A stretch of DNA of 64,000 nucleotides from Amycolatopsis sulphurea (lineage in GTDB: Bacteria; Actinomycetota; Actinomycetes; Mycobacteriales; Pseudonocardiaceae), in the NCBI RefSeq assembly GCF_002564045.1, contig NZ_PDJK01000002.1, positions 4,464,001 through 4,528,000 of the forward strand, given 5' to 3'. Position 1 is the stretch's first letter; each line of letters begins with the position of its first letter. Below the pieces are notes generated by a model. It was not told the origin of the DNA and made no database searches. It was given only the letters and a program-made list of their open reading frames with translations. Of the stretch, positions 31,081 to 42,700 are shown piece after piece. A program made the position numbers and the translations under genes.

Positions 31081-33099
31081 GTGACGTCGGAGCCCGTATT
31101 GAAGCCGGAAGCACCCACTCGTCGACGGACGAGCGTGCTGCCGTTGCTCTCGGTCGGCGTCCTGCTAGCCGCGGTGGTCGCAGTCGGTCTCGTAGCGCTT
31201 ACGGGAGGCGCCGGTTACGTTATCGCCGGGTTGCCTGATCCGGGCCTCGTCACACGTTACGGCGTCACTGTCGTCCGAGTGCTGGCCGAAGGCGCGTCGG
31301 TTGTCGCTGTCGGCTCGCTGTTGCTGGCTGCGTTCCTAGTGCCGCCACAGCAGAATGGCACGCTCGCTCCCGAGGGGTACGCCGCTGTACGCGCGGCTGG
31401 TATCGCCGCGTGGGTTTGGTTTGCCGCTTCCATTCTTTCGGTCGTCTTCACCGCCGCCGACAGCGCAGGGAAGCCGCTGTCGGAGGTTCTTTCCCCACAG
31501 ACCTTGCTCGACCTCGTCGACGCGATCGAACAACCGAAGGCATGGCTCTGGACGGCGCTCATCGCGATCCTGCTCGCGCTTGGCTGCCGTCTCGTGCTCA
31601 GCTGGGGCTGGACGGCGACGCTCTTCTTCGTCTCTGTCGCCGGACTCATACCCGTGGCGGTCACCGGTCACTCGGCCAGCGGCGGCTCGCACGACATGGC
31701 CACCAACAGCCTGCTGTTCCACCTCATCGCCGCCGCGCTGTGGGTTGGCGGGCTACTGGCGCTGCTGGCGCTCGGCTGGCGCCGGGGCAAGCACCTTTCA
31801 CTCGCCGCGCAGCGCTTCTCGCGCCTTGCGCTGGTGTGCTGGATCGTGATGGCCATCTCCGGCGTCATCAACGCGCTGGTGCGGATCAACCTGAGCGACC
31901 TGTTCACCACCGATTACGGCCTGCTCGTGGTCGCGAAGGTGGTCGCGCTGCTGCTTCTCGGTGTCTTCGGTCACCAGCAACGGCAGCGCGGCGTCGCGAA
32001 CCTGGTCGACGGCGAGGGCGGTGGCCAGCTGTTGCGGCTCGCCGCGGTCGAGGTGCTGATCATGTTCGTCACGATCGGCATCGCGTCCGGGCTCGCGCGT
32101 ACGCCACCACCGCCGGACGCAGTCACCCAGCCGTCCGCCGTCGAACTGCTCATCGGCTACAACCTCGACGGTCCGCCCACGTTCTGGCGCCTGCTTACCG
32201 AGTGGCGCTTCGACCTCGTGTACGGCACTCTCGCGATTGTCCTCGCCGCGGCGTACCTCGTCGGCGTACGCCGCCTTCGCAAGCGTGGGGACCAGTGGCC
32301 GATCGGCCGGACGATCTCGTGGGTCGCCGGCTGTCTGGTGATCCTTCTCGCCACGTCGTCCGGTGTCGGCCGCTACGCGCCTGCGATGTTCAGCGTGCAC
32401 ATGGGCAACCACATGCTCCTGTCGATGGTGGCACCGGTGCTGCTGGTCCTCGGTGGGCCGGTCACGCTCGCGCTGCGCGCATTGCCGGCAGCCGGTCGCG
32501 ACGCGCCGCCAGGCCCGCGTGAGTGGCTGCTCGCCGCGGTGCACTCACCGGTGTCGCGGTTCCTGACCAACCCGATCATCGCGCTGCTGCTCTTCATCGG
32601 GTCGTTCTACGGGCTGTATTTCTCGGGCCTCTTCGACGCCGCCCTGAACTACCACTGGGCACACCTGGCGATGAATGCCCACTTCCTGCTCGTCGGCTAC
32701 GTCTTCTACTGGCCGGTGATCGGCGTCGACCCGGCGCCGCGACGGCTGCCCCCGATCGGGCGGCTCGGCATGATGTTCGGCGCGATGCCGTTTCACGCGT
32801 TCTTCGGCGTGATCTTGATGAACATGCAGACCGTCATCGGCCGCGAGTTCTACACCTCGCTTCGGCTGCCGTGGGTCGGCGACCTGCTCACGGATCAGCG
32901 GCTGGGCGGCGGCATCGCATGGGCGTCCGGTGAGGTGCCCGTGCTGCTCGTGCTGATCGCGCTGCTGGTGCAGTGGGCGCGCGCGGACGAGCGCGAGGCG
33001 AAACGGCGTGACCGGCGCGAGGAAAACACCGGTGACGAGGAGCTGACCGCCTACAACGCGATGCTGAAGAACCTCGCGCAGGGCAAGCGGAGCGAGTGA
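31081..33099 (+). CDS. CopD-CtaG fusion membrane protein
   Basis: 672 residues with about 15 membrane segments. The N-terminal half (to ~340) is the CopD copper-resistance domain (VTGHSASGGSHDMATNSLLFHLIAAALWVGG, of which HDMATNSLLFHL holds the conserved His pair). The C-terminal half (~370-640) is the caa3-type CtaG domain (SVHMGNHMLLSMVAPVLL, YHWAHLAMNAHFLLVGYVFY, MPFHAFFGVILMN). Fusions of this kind are standard in Actinobacteria and are linked to copper delivery to cytochrome oxidase. GTG start at 31081, 9 bp after the MFS remnant. Confidence 0.85.
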   Translation: MTSEPVLKPEAPTRRRTSVLPLLSVGVLLAAVVAVGLVALTGGAGYVIAGLPDPGLVTRYGVTVVRVLAEGASVVAVGSLLLAAFLVPPQQNGTLAPEGYAAVRAAGIAAWVWFAASILSVVFTAADSAGKPLSEVLSPQTLLDLVDAIEQPKAWLWTALIAILLALGCRLVLSWGWTATLFFVSVAGLIPVAVTGHSASGGSHDMATNSLLFHLIAAALWVGGLLALLALGWRRGKHLSLAAQRFSRLALVCWIVMAISGVINALVRINLSDLFTTDYGLLVVAKVVALLLLGVFGHQQRQRGVANLVDGEGGGQLLRLAAVEVLIMFVTIGIASGLARTPPPPDAVTQPSAVELLIGYNLDGPPTFWRLLTEWRFDLVYGTLAIVLAAAYLVGVRRLRKRGDQWPIGRTISWVAGCLVILLATSSGVGRYAPAMFSVHMGNHMLLSMVAPVLLVLGGPVTLALRALPAAGRDAPPGPREWLLAAVHSPVSRFLTNPIIALLLFIGSFYGLYFSGLFDAALNYHWAHLAMNAHFLLVGYVFYWPVIGVDPAPRRLPPIGRLGMMFGAMPFHAFFGVILMNMQTVIGREFYTSLRLPWVGDLLTDQRLGGGIAWASGEVPVLLVLIALLVQWARADEREAKRRDRREENTGDEELTAYNAMLKNLAQGKRSE

Positions 33100-33202
33100 A
33101 ACCTCCGGAAATGATATCGTCCGCGTGACGTCGAGGTGACCCTCGGTAGCGCGGTGGTGACCGCCGTCGGGGCGCCGAGAGGCCCACTCTACGATCGCTG
33201 GC

Positions 33203-34879
<1,677 letters not shown>

Positions 34880-34899
34880 CCGGCGCGGGGGGTCGGAGA

Positions 34900-37800
34900 G
34901 TGGAAACCAGCAGGCACAACCGGCCCAGCCCGTCCGCACCCGCGGACGGGCGGCCCGCCGTTGCCGGTGGCGGGACTCTCGCCGACCTCGCCCGGCTCAT
35001 CGGGCAAGCGGAGGCACTGCACCTGCGCGCGCCGGAGGTGGCGCTGGTGCTCGGCGAGCGCGCGGCGGCGCTCGCCGAAGCGGCCGGCGCGGACGGACAC
35101 TGGATCCGGGCGGAAAGCCTGGTCGTGTCCGCGCGGGTGCGTGTCGGTGATCGCACCGACACGGTCGGCCGTGCCGTGGCGGCGTTGCGCGCAGCCGAGC
35201 ACGCCGGGTACGTGAGCACTGCTGCGCGGCTGCGCATCGACCTGGCGGTGTGCGCGCGCAGCCTCGGCGTACCGGTGATGGGCCTGGCCGCGCTGCGCCC
35301 GGCGTTGTCGAAGGACGTACTGCCGTCGTTGCGCGCCGAAGCGCTGTGTCACCTTGTGGGCTGTCTCGCCCAGTTCGGCCGTAAGCCGGAGCTGGATCGC
35401 GTACTGGTGGAAGCGGACAAGCTGCTGGTGGCTGACGACGCGCTTGACGCGGACAGCCGGCTCCTCATGCGCGCGTTGCTGCGTAACGGGACTGCTGCGC
35501 ACCGCCGTCGCCATGGTGATCTCACGGCGGCCGCGGACGCCGCGCGCACCGGTCTCGGCTTTCTCGAGAAGCTGGATCGCCCTGGCGACGACGGTGGGCT
35601 TGTACGGATCCGGCTGGTGCTACAGCTGGTGAGCACTTTGCTGGACCGCGGTGACGCGGACATGGCGTACGACATCGCAGAGCCGATGCTGCGGGGGCCG
35701 GAACGCGCTGCTGGTGTGGCGCCTGCGGCTTGGTTGCGGCTCGCGGTCGCTACGCGCGTACACATGCCTGCAGGGGCTGGCGACGCTGCCGCGGAGCTGG
35801 TGGGGCACGCTGTCGGCGCCACCGACCGGCACGGTCTGCCCGCGCTCACCGCGCGGCTGTGGCTGGAGCTGTCGCAGATCGAGGAACGCTTCGGCAGCGC
35901 TGAAGATGCTATTGCGTGCTTACACCGCTCGCGCGCTGCGGAGCACGTACACGCCCGCGCGCGGCGTCAGGCATGCGGTCTGCTCGCAGGGGAGTTCGGG
36001 GCCAGTGAGCTGGCGTCGTTCGATCTGGACGAGGTACTTGCGACGTGTGGGCCGCGTGACGCCCAGTCGGTGGCGATGGCTGTTGAACCACGGGTTGAGG
36101 CGGCGGTCACTTCGGTGATGCCGGTGATCCGGGACGAGCCGTCGTCGGCTTCGCCGTCTTTCGAACCGGCTGTTGTCGCGGAGACGTCTCCTGAGCAGAC
36201 GGCTGTGTTTCCGGCTGTCTCTGTGGACGATGTTGCATCCGTCGGGACTGTTGCGTCCGTGGGGAGTGTGCGGGGGTTGCGGCCGGATGCCGCTGGGGAT
36301 GGTGAGGCGCCTGCTTCGCGGTCGGCGGGTTCTCACGCCGCGAAGCCGGGGCGGGACGTTGCTGAGCGGTCTGTGGCGGACCTGCTTGAGGTGTCCGAGC
36401 GGCGCGCGGTGGGTGGCGCGGCTGGGACGGCTTCGGCTGCTTCGTCGGGTACAGCGCGTACGCGGGCGACGGTGGCGTCTGAGGGAGCTGTTGCTGGGAA
36501 GCGTGCTGCTGGTGGGAAGCCCGGGACTTGGGGGACCGTCGGGCGGCGTGCGGCTGCTGGGGCGAGTGCGGGGCGTCATGCTGGTGGGAAGCAAGGGGAT
36601 GCTGGGGAGCAAGGGGCCGCCGGGGAGCCTGTGGCGCATGGGGTTCTGGGGGGACAAGGGGCTGTTGGTGAGCAGAGGACGGTTGGCGAGCGTGGGGTTG
36701 CTGGGGAATCTGTGGTGGGTGAGGTGGGTGGAGCTGGTGAGGCTCGGGCGCTTCGTGCTGTAGGTGAGGTGCGTGAGGTTGGCGAGGTTCGTGATGTGCG
36801 AGAGGACCACGGGGTACGTAAGGACCGTGGGGCGCGTGAGGGGTATGGAGCACGTGAGGACCGTGGGGTGCATGAGGACCGTGGGGTGGGTGAGGACCGT
36901 GGGGTAGGTGAGGACCATGGGATGGGTGAGGGCTGCGGGGTGCGTGAGGGCCGTGGGGTGGGCGAGGCCCGTGGGCTGCGCGAGGGGCGCGGGGTAGCGG
37001 GGGCGCTGGTGACTGGTGGGGTAGCGGAAGGACGTCGAGCTGACGTCGACTTTGCGGCACGTGATGCTGCAGCGGCGCGTGATGGCGCTGTGGTGCGTGA
37101 TGCTGCCGCGGGGCGTGATGCTGTGGTGACGGGCGATGCTGTGGTGATCCGTGACACTGCCGTGGCACATGTTGCTGGTGGAGTGAATGGGGCCGGTGGG
37201 GTGCACGGAACTGGTGGGGTGCACGGGGCAGGTGGGGTGCACGGGGTAGATGGGGTGCATGGGACTGGTGAGGCATATGGGGCTGGAGGAGCGCGTGTGG
37301 AGAGGCAGGGGCGTGCGGCGGGAGAGGAACATGTGGCGGCTGGGGAGGCTGTGACCAGGGCTATCCGTGAGGGAGCGCCTGGGACTTCTGGGGAATCTGT
37401 GCGGCGGGTATCGGCGGAAGCCGAGTCGCGGGTGACGGGTGAGCCAGTGCTGCGGGCTGCGGACGACGGAGCGCCGAGGGTGGCGGGGGGCTCTGCGTTG
37501 CGGGCGGCCGAGGAGGCCGCGTTGCGGGCGGTTGATGCGGCTGCGCGGCTTGCCGGTGGGGAGGGTGCTTGGCGGGCCGTTGAGGAGGCTGCGCGGCGGG
37601 CTCTCGCGGAACCGGTGCGGCGATGGGATGTTGGTGGGTCGGCAGGGCCTGGTGACGGCGCGGAACCGGTGCGGCGACGCGAAGTCGGTGGGTCGGCAGG
37701 GCGTGGAGAAGGACCGGAGCCGGTAGGGCCGGGCGGAGAAGAGTCGCTGCGGCGGGTAGAGGCCGGGGAATCGGCGGCCCGTGGGGAAGTCGCGGAGACG

Positions 37801-38910
37801 GTGCGTCGGGGGACCGCTGAGGAGTCGGTTCGCCGGGACGTGGCGGAGTCCGGCCGGTGGCCGGAGGCCGAGCCGGGAGCACCATGGGACGAGGCGCAGG
37901 ACGCTTCGGCGCGGCGGGGACCGGCGGTGCGATCCGAGGACGAGCCGCCGCGGTTCTCGTTGCGGATGCCGGATCTTTCGGACATCTTGCCGGAGCTGCC
38001 GTTGGCGCCGGCGCCGGCGGACGAACCTGCGGCGCCGTTGTGGGAGAGCGACGAGTGGGCGCGCGAGGAACAGGCCCGCCGGGACGCTCGCCGGACGACG
38101 CGGCATGACGCCGAGCACGGGTCGGTCGCGGCGCGGTCCGTGCTGGACCGGTTGGGGATCTCCGCTGGGGACGGCGTGGGTGGCCGGCGTCGGGCCGACG
38201 CGGCCGGTCAGCGGGAGGACGAAGCCGGGCGGCAGGTAGACGCGCCTGGCTGGGAGGCCGGAGACGGGGTTGAAGAGCCCGGGCGTCGGGCCGACGCGGC
38301 GGAGTGGCGGACCGGAGGGGAACCCGCCCGGCGAGTCGACGCGTCCGGATGGCATGTCGAAGAGGCCAGACAGCAGAACGGGGAAGCCGGACGGCGTGCC
38401 GACGAACCGGAGCGGTGGGCTGGAGAGGCAGGGCAGTGGGCACACGAAGCCGGACGGCGAGCCGCAGCGTTCGGACCGCAGGCGGACGAGGCCGAGTGGC
38501 CTGCGGAGGCAGCCACGCAGCGGGCGGCCGGTCCTGCCGAGCCGGGGGAAACCGGTGCGGGAGAAGCGAAAACGGCGGCCGGGAGTGCGCGTGAGCCGGA
38601 ACTGGACGAGCTTGCCGGTGAGCCGTGGTTGCCGCGATTGCGGATGCCGCCCGCGCTCGATCCGCTGACGGACGTGGAGGACTGGACGCCGTCGTCGCAG
38701 CCGTTCCCGGACAGTTACGCGCGGGCCATCGCAGAGGACGAACCGGCGGCGGACGCGGGGCTGGCCGAGTTGCTCGCCCGCGCGCTCGCCGAGCATCAGG
38801 CGGGGACCGCGAGCGCGGCCGCGCTGGTGAAGCGGCTCGGGCCGGAGGACGGGACGAAGCGTTCGATCAACGGGCACGCCACGGCGGATCGGCACCGCAG
38901 GACCGACTGA
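34900..38910 (+). CDS. 1336-residue TPR protein with huge low-complexity region
   Basis: GTG 34900, 20 bp after ettA, with GGGGGG-TCGGAGA before it. Residues ~20-380 are helical TPR-like repeats (LGERAAALAEAAGADGHWIR; LELSQIEERFGSAEDAIACL). Residues ~390-1000 are Ala/Gly/Val/Arg/Glu low complexity, with tandem hexapeptides around 633-700 (GVREDR-type, about 11 copies) and 760-800 (GGVHGT-type). A conserved-looking island at ~1010-1090 (PPRFSLRMPDLSDILPELPL, RSVLDRLGIS) and the last 100 residues (GEPWLPRLRMPPALDPLTDV, LVKRLGPEDGTKRSINGH) return to normal composition. No signal or membrane segment. Role unknown; conserved ends suggest a scaffold. Confidence 0.75.
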   Translation: METSRHNRPSPSAPADGRPAVAGGGTLADLARLIGQAEALHLRAPEVALVLGERAAALAEAAGADGHWIRAESLVVSARVRVGDRTDTVGRAVAALRAAEHAGYVSTAARLRIDLAVCARSLGVPVMGLAALRPALSKDVLPSLRAEALCHLVGCLAQFGRKPELDRVLVEADKLLVADDALDADSRLLMRALLRNGTAAHRRRHGDLTAAADAARTGLGFLEKLDRPGDDGGLVRIRLVLQLVSTLLDRGDADMAYDIAEPMLRGPERAAGVAPAAWLRLAVATRVHMPAGAGDAAAELVGHAVGATDRHGLPALTARLWLELSQIEERFGSAEDAIACLHRSRAAEHVHARARRQACGLLAGEFGASELASFDLDEVLATCGPRDAQSVAMAVEPRVEAAVTSVMPVIRDEPSSASPSFEPAVVAETSPEQTAVFPAVSVDDVASVGTVASVGSVRGLRPDAAGDGEAPASRSAGSHAAKPGRDVAERSVADLLEVSERRAVGGAAGTASAASSGTARTRATVASEGAVAGKRAAGGKPGTWGTVGRRAAAGASAGRHAGGKQGDAGEQGAAGEPVAHGVLGGQGAVGEQRTVGERGVAGESVVGEVGGAGEARALRAVGEVREVGEVRDVREDHGVRKDRGAREGYGAREDRGVHEDRGVGEDRGVGEDHGMGEGCGVREGRGVGEARGLREGRGVAGALVTGGVAEGRRADVDFAARDAAAARDGAVVRDAAAGRDAVVTGDAVVIRDTAVAHVAGGVNGAGGVHGTGGVHGAGGVHGVDGVHGTGEAYGAGGARVERQGRAAGEEHVAAGEAVTRAIREGAPGTSGESVRRVSAEAESRVTGEPVLRAADDGAPRVAGGSALRAAEEAALRAVDAAARLAGGEGAWRAVEEAARRALAEPVRRWDVGGSAGPGDGAEPVRRREVGGSAGRGEGPEPVGPGGEESLRRVEAGESAARGEVAETVRRGTAEESVRRDVAESGRWPEAEPGAPWDEAQDASARRGPAVRSEDEPPRFSLRMPDLSDILPELPLAPAPADEPAAPLWESDEWAREEQARRDARRTTRHDAEHGSVAARSVLDRLGISAGDGVGGRRRADAAGQREDEAGRQVDAPGWEAGDGVEEPGRRADAAEWRTGGEPARRVDASGWHVEEARQQNGEAGRRADEPERWAGEAGQWAHEAGRRAAAFGPQADEAEWPAEAATQRAAGPAEPGETGAGEAKTAAGSAREPELDELAGEPWLPRLRMPPALDPLTDVEDWTPSSQPFPDSYARAIAEDEPAADAGLAELLARALAEHQAGTASAAALVKRLGPEDGTKRSINGHATADRHRRTD
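36776..36996 (+). repeat. 18-bp tandem repeats within the TPR protein gene
   Basis: About 11 imperfect copies of an 18-bp unit encoding [RGH]E[DG][RH]G[VA] (for example REDRGV, HEDRGV, GEDRGV). Copies differ at several bases, so this is not a recent slippage product only. A second 18-bp array encoding GGVHGT/A lies at 37180-37290. Confidence 0.75.
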
Positions 38911-39708
38911 CCCAAGCTGCACGACCCCACGGTGTCGGACGGGTCCGTGCAGCATCAGAAACCGCGATGGGGATGGCTTTGAGAACGGGACGGCCGGGTT
39001 GTCCAGGCAGGCGCGGAGTTCCGTCTGCGTAGGTGTGAAGGGGGCCGGCCGGCGGGAGGGCCGCGCAGATCAGAGGGTTGCGCGGCTGGTGGTGAACGCC
39101 TGGTGTGCGGGTATGGCGTACCGGAGGATCTGAAGGGTGCGGCGGGTTCGGGTTCGCAGTGGGCGTCGACCGGGGTTGCGCGAATGGCTCGCGAGGTGCG
39201 CGGTCGGAAGTAGCCGAGAGGCACGCGTGGAGGCACTGGGCGGCCGGAGCCGGGAGGAAACCAGAAGGGTGCGCGGAAAGACAGCCACCGTGGACCGCCG
39301 CGAAGATCGGCCAGCGCGAGCCAGAAGCCGGAGGCGTAGCACGGCCATCGACGAGCGGCCACGTAAGCAACGATCGTGTGTTGTGCCAATCCTCGCGCTC
39401 AGCCGAAGCAACCTTCCCAACCCGCGAGACGTTCGAGCCGAGGATTCTGAACCGATCCCGAAAGCCGCCCGCGGCGCCCGCGACCGCGGCGGCGGGCCGG
39501 TGCCGGGGGTTTCCCGGCGGGGCACCGCGAAGCGACCGGCGGGTAGCTGAACCGATCACGCGCAAACCCTGCGGGGGCAACGCAATAGCGGGAACCTTAA
39601 GTCTTTCCCCGCGCCGTACGGGCGCGGTGGCGGGCCGATTAGGGTGGGGGTGTCCGGCACGTTGTGGTGACGGACGCGTCTCGATCTCGCACACTGGAGA
39701 GTTGCTCA
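38911..39708. other. 798-bp gap before the glutamate dehydrogenase gene
   Basis: No frame on either strand has convincing codon bias or family similarity. The right end contains the leader of the dehydrogenase gene (GGAGA at about 12 nt before ATG 39709). An unusually long 5' region for a housekeeping gene; a small RNA or long leader is possible but nothing specific is recognised. Confidence 0.4.
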
Positions 39709-42700
39709 ATGAGCTCGACGGGAGCCTCGTCCCTGTCCGGAACCGACGTCGGAACCGGCGTCGGCACGGACGTCGGCGCGCCAAGCGGTACCACCAGCCC
39801 GGAGCAGATCCGGGACGAACTGGTCGAGGCCGCCGCGGCGCGCGCGCCCGAGATGGCAGAGTTGATCCGCCGTTATTATCGGCACATTCCGGCCGACGAG
39901 ATCGTTGGCGACGATCCGGTCGCGCTGGTCGGTGCGGTGCGGTCGCATCTGCAGCTGGCGGGGCAGCGGATGCCGGGGCGGCCCGCGGTGCGGCTGCTCA
40001 ACCCGACTGCCGCCGACGACGGCTGGACCCGGGAGGCCACCGTCGTGCAGGTGGTCACGGACGACATGCCGTACCTGGTGGACAGCATCACCGCGGAATT
40101 CGCCCGCGACGGCGTGCAGGTGCACCGCATCGTGCACCCGATCGTCGTGGTCAGCCGTGGGCTGACGGGTGAGCTGGAGGGGCTGCACCTGGACGCCGAC
40201 CCAGGCGATCCGCCCGCGGGCGCGGCGGCGGAATCCTGGATGTACGCCGAGATCGACCTGGTCACCGATCCGAACCGGGCGCGTGAGCTGGACAACCGGC
40301 TCGCCTCGGTGCTGGGTGACGTGCGCGAGGTCGTCGAGGACGCGGACAAGATGGGCCAGACAGCCTGCGCGCTCGCCGCCGAGCTGGAGCAGAACCCGCC
40401 GAAGCTGCCCGCAAGTGAGATCGACGAAGGCGCCCGGTTGCTGCGCTGGCTCGCCGACGGCCACTTCACCTTCCTCGGCTACCGCCGCTACGAGCTGGTC
40501 GACAATCCACATCCGGACACGGACGAGCCGGCGTTGCGTGCGGTGCTCGCGTCGGGTCTCGGTGTGCTGCGCCAGGACAGCCTCGCCGCGCGCAGTCTCA
40601 CGGCCGGGCCGGACAGCTCGGCCGACGGGCTCGCGCCGACCCTGCTGGTGCTCACCCAGGCGAGTGCGCCGAGCACCGTGTACCGCCCGGTGTACCCGTA
40701 CTACGTCGGCGTGAAGACGTTCGACGGCCAGGGCCGGGTGACCGGCGAGCACCGGTTCCTCGGCATGTTCACCACCACCGCGCTGCACGAGAACGTGCTC
40801 GACATCCCGGTGGTGGACAAGCGGGTGCGCGAGGTGATCCGCCGCGCCGGTTTCCCGATGGAGTCCTTCTCCGGCCAGCGGATGCTGGAGGTGCTGCAGA
40901 ACTGGCCGCGCGCCGACCTGTTCTCCGCCGACTCGGATTCGCTGTATGCCACCACGACCGGCGCGATCACGCTGTCGGACCGGCGGCGGCTGCGGCTGTT
41001 CCTGCGCCGCGACCCGTACGGCCGGTTCTTCTCCTGCCTGGTCTACCTGCCCGGCGACCGCTACACCACGAAGACCCGGCTGGCCATGCAGGACGTGCTG
41101 CTCAAGGAGCTGGAGGGTGTCCAGCTCGAGTACAGCGCGCGGATCGGCGAGACCCTGTTCGCCCAGGTGCATTTCATCGTGCACACCGATCCGGCGAACC
41201 GGATCGAGCCGGACGTCCTGAACATCCAGGAGCGGCTCAACACGGTCGTGCGCAGCTGGGAGGACCGGCTGGCGGAGGCAATTCTCGCCGAGCGCCGCGA
41301 GCGGCCGGGTGCGGGCGGCGTTGTCGCCGAGGAGTCCGCGGTCGAGCAGGGCCAGCGGTTCGCCCAGGTGTTTCCGGAGGCCTACAAGGAGGACTTCGGC
41401 GCGGAGGACGCGCTGGCCGACCTCCGGAAGCTGGACGCGCTGGCCGAGGAAGGCGATCTCGCCCAGTCGTTCTATCTGCCCGACAACGCCGAGCCGGGGG
41501 AGCGGCGGTTCAAGCTCTACCTGCGCGGTGAGGGCGTCACCCTGTCCAAGGTGCTGCCGGTGCTGCAGGCGATGGGCGTCGAGGTGGTCGACGAGCGGCC
41601 GTACGAGCTCTTCCGCGAGGACGGCGGTGCGAGCTGGATCTACGACTTCGGCCTGCGCATCGACGCGAAGGGCCTGGAAAAGACCGACAGCACGGCGTTG
41701 GGCGAGCTGCGCGACCGTTTCCAGGAGGCCTTCCACGCCTCCTGGCGCGGTGACGCGGAGGTCGACGGGCTCAACGCGCTCGTGTTGCGGGCCGGGCTGA
41801 GCTGGCGCCAGGTGGCCGTGCTGCGCGCCTACTCGCGGTACCTGCAGCAGACCCGCAGCCCGTTTTCCCAGTCCTACATCCAGAACACCGTCGTCAAACA
41901 CACCCAGGTGGCCACGAAGCTGCTGCGGTTGTTCGAGACCCGCTCCGATCCGCAACTGTCCGATGTGGACCGTGCGACCCGCGAGGAGACGCTGGCCGCG
42001 GAGATCTCCGCGATGATCGACGAGGTCACCAGCCTGGACGAGGACCGCATCCTGCGCAGGATGACCGCGGTGGTCAACGCCACCCTGCGGACGAACTATC
42101 GCGTACGCGATTCCGGCGGGAACCCGCGCGCGTTCCTGGCCTTCAAGCTCGACCCGAGCGCGGTGCCGGATCTGCCGGAGCCGCACCCGAAGTTCGAGAT
42201 CTTCGTGTACTCGCCTCGTGTCGAGGGCGTACACCTGCGCTTCGGCCCGGTCGCCCGCGGCGGGCTGCGCTGGTCGGACCGGCGGGAGGACTTCCGCACC
42301 GAGATCCTCGGCCTGGTCAAGGCACAGGCGGTGAAGAACGCGGTGATCGTGCCCGTGGGGGCCAAGGGCGGGTTCGTGGTGAAGCGGCCGCCGGCGCCGA
42401 CCGGCGACGCCGGGATCGATCGCGAGGCGCAGCTGAACGAGGGCATCGCCTGCTACCGCATGTTCATCTCCGGTCTGCTGGACCTGACCGACAACCGGGT
42501 CGAGGGCGCCACCGTCGCGGCCCCGGACGTGGTGCGTCACGACGCGGACGACAGTTACCTCGTGGTCGCCGCGGACAAGGGCACCGCGAAGTTCTCCGAC
42601 ATCGCCAACGAGGTCTCCGCACAGTACGGCTTCTGGCTCGGCGACGCGTTCGCTTCCGGCGGCTCGGTCGGTTACGACCACAAGGCCATGGGCATCACGG

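Noticed and set aside
36776..36996. CRISPR or repeat-protein array as a separate element
   Set aside because: It is in frame inside the TPR protein gene and has no unique spacers.
35920..38955. Very long minus-strand open frame (about 1000 codons) opposite the TPR protein gene
   Set aside because: Composition is Pro/Arg/Ser/Thr/His-only with no motif. It is the mirror of codon bias in a repeat-rich GC-rich gene.
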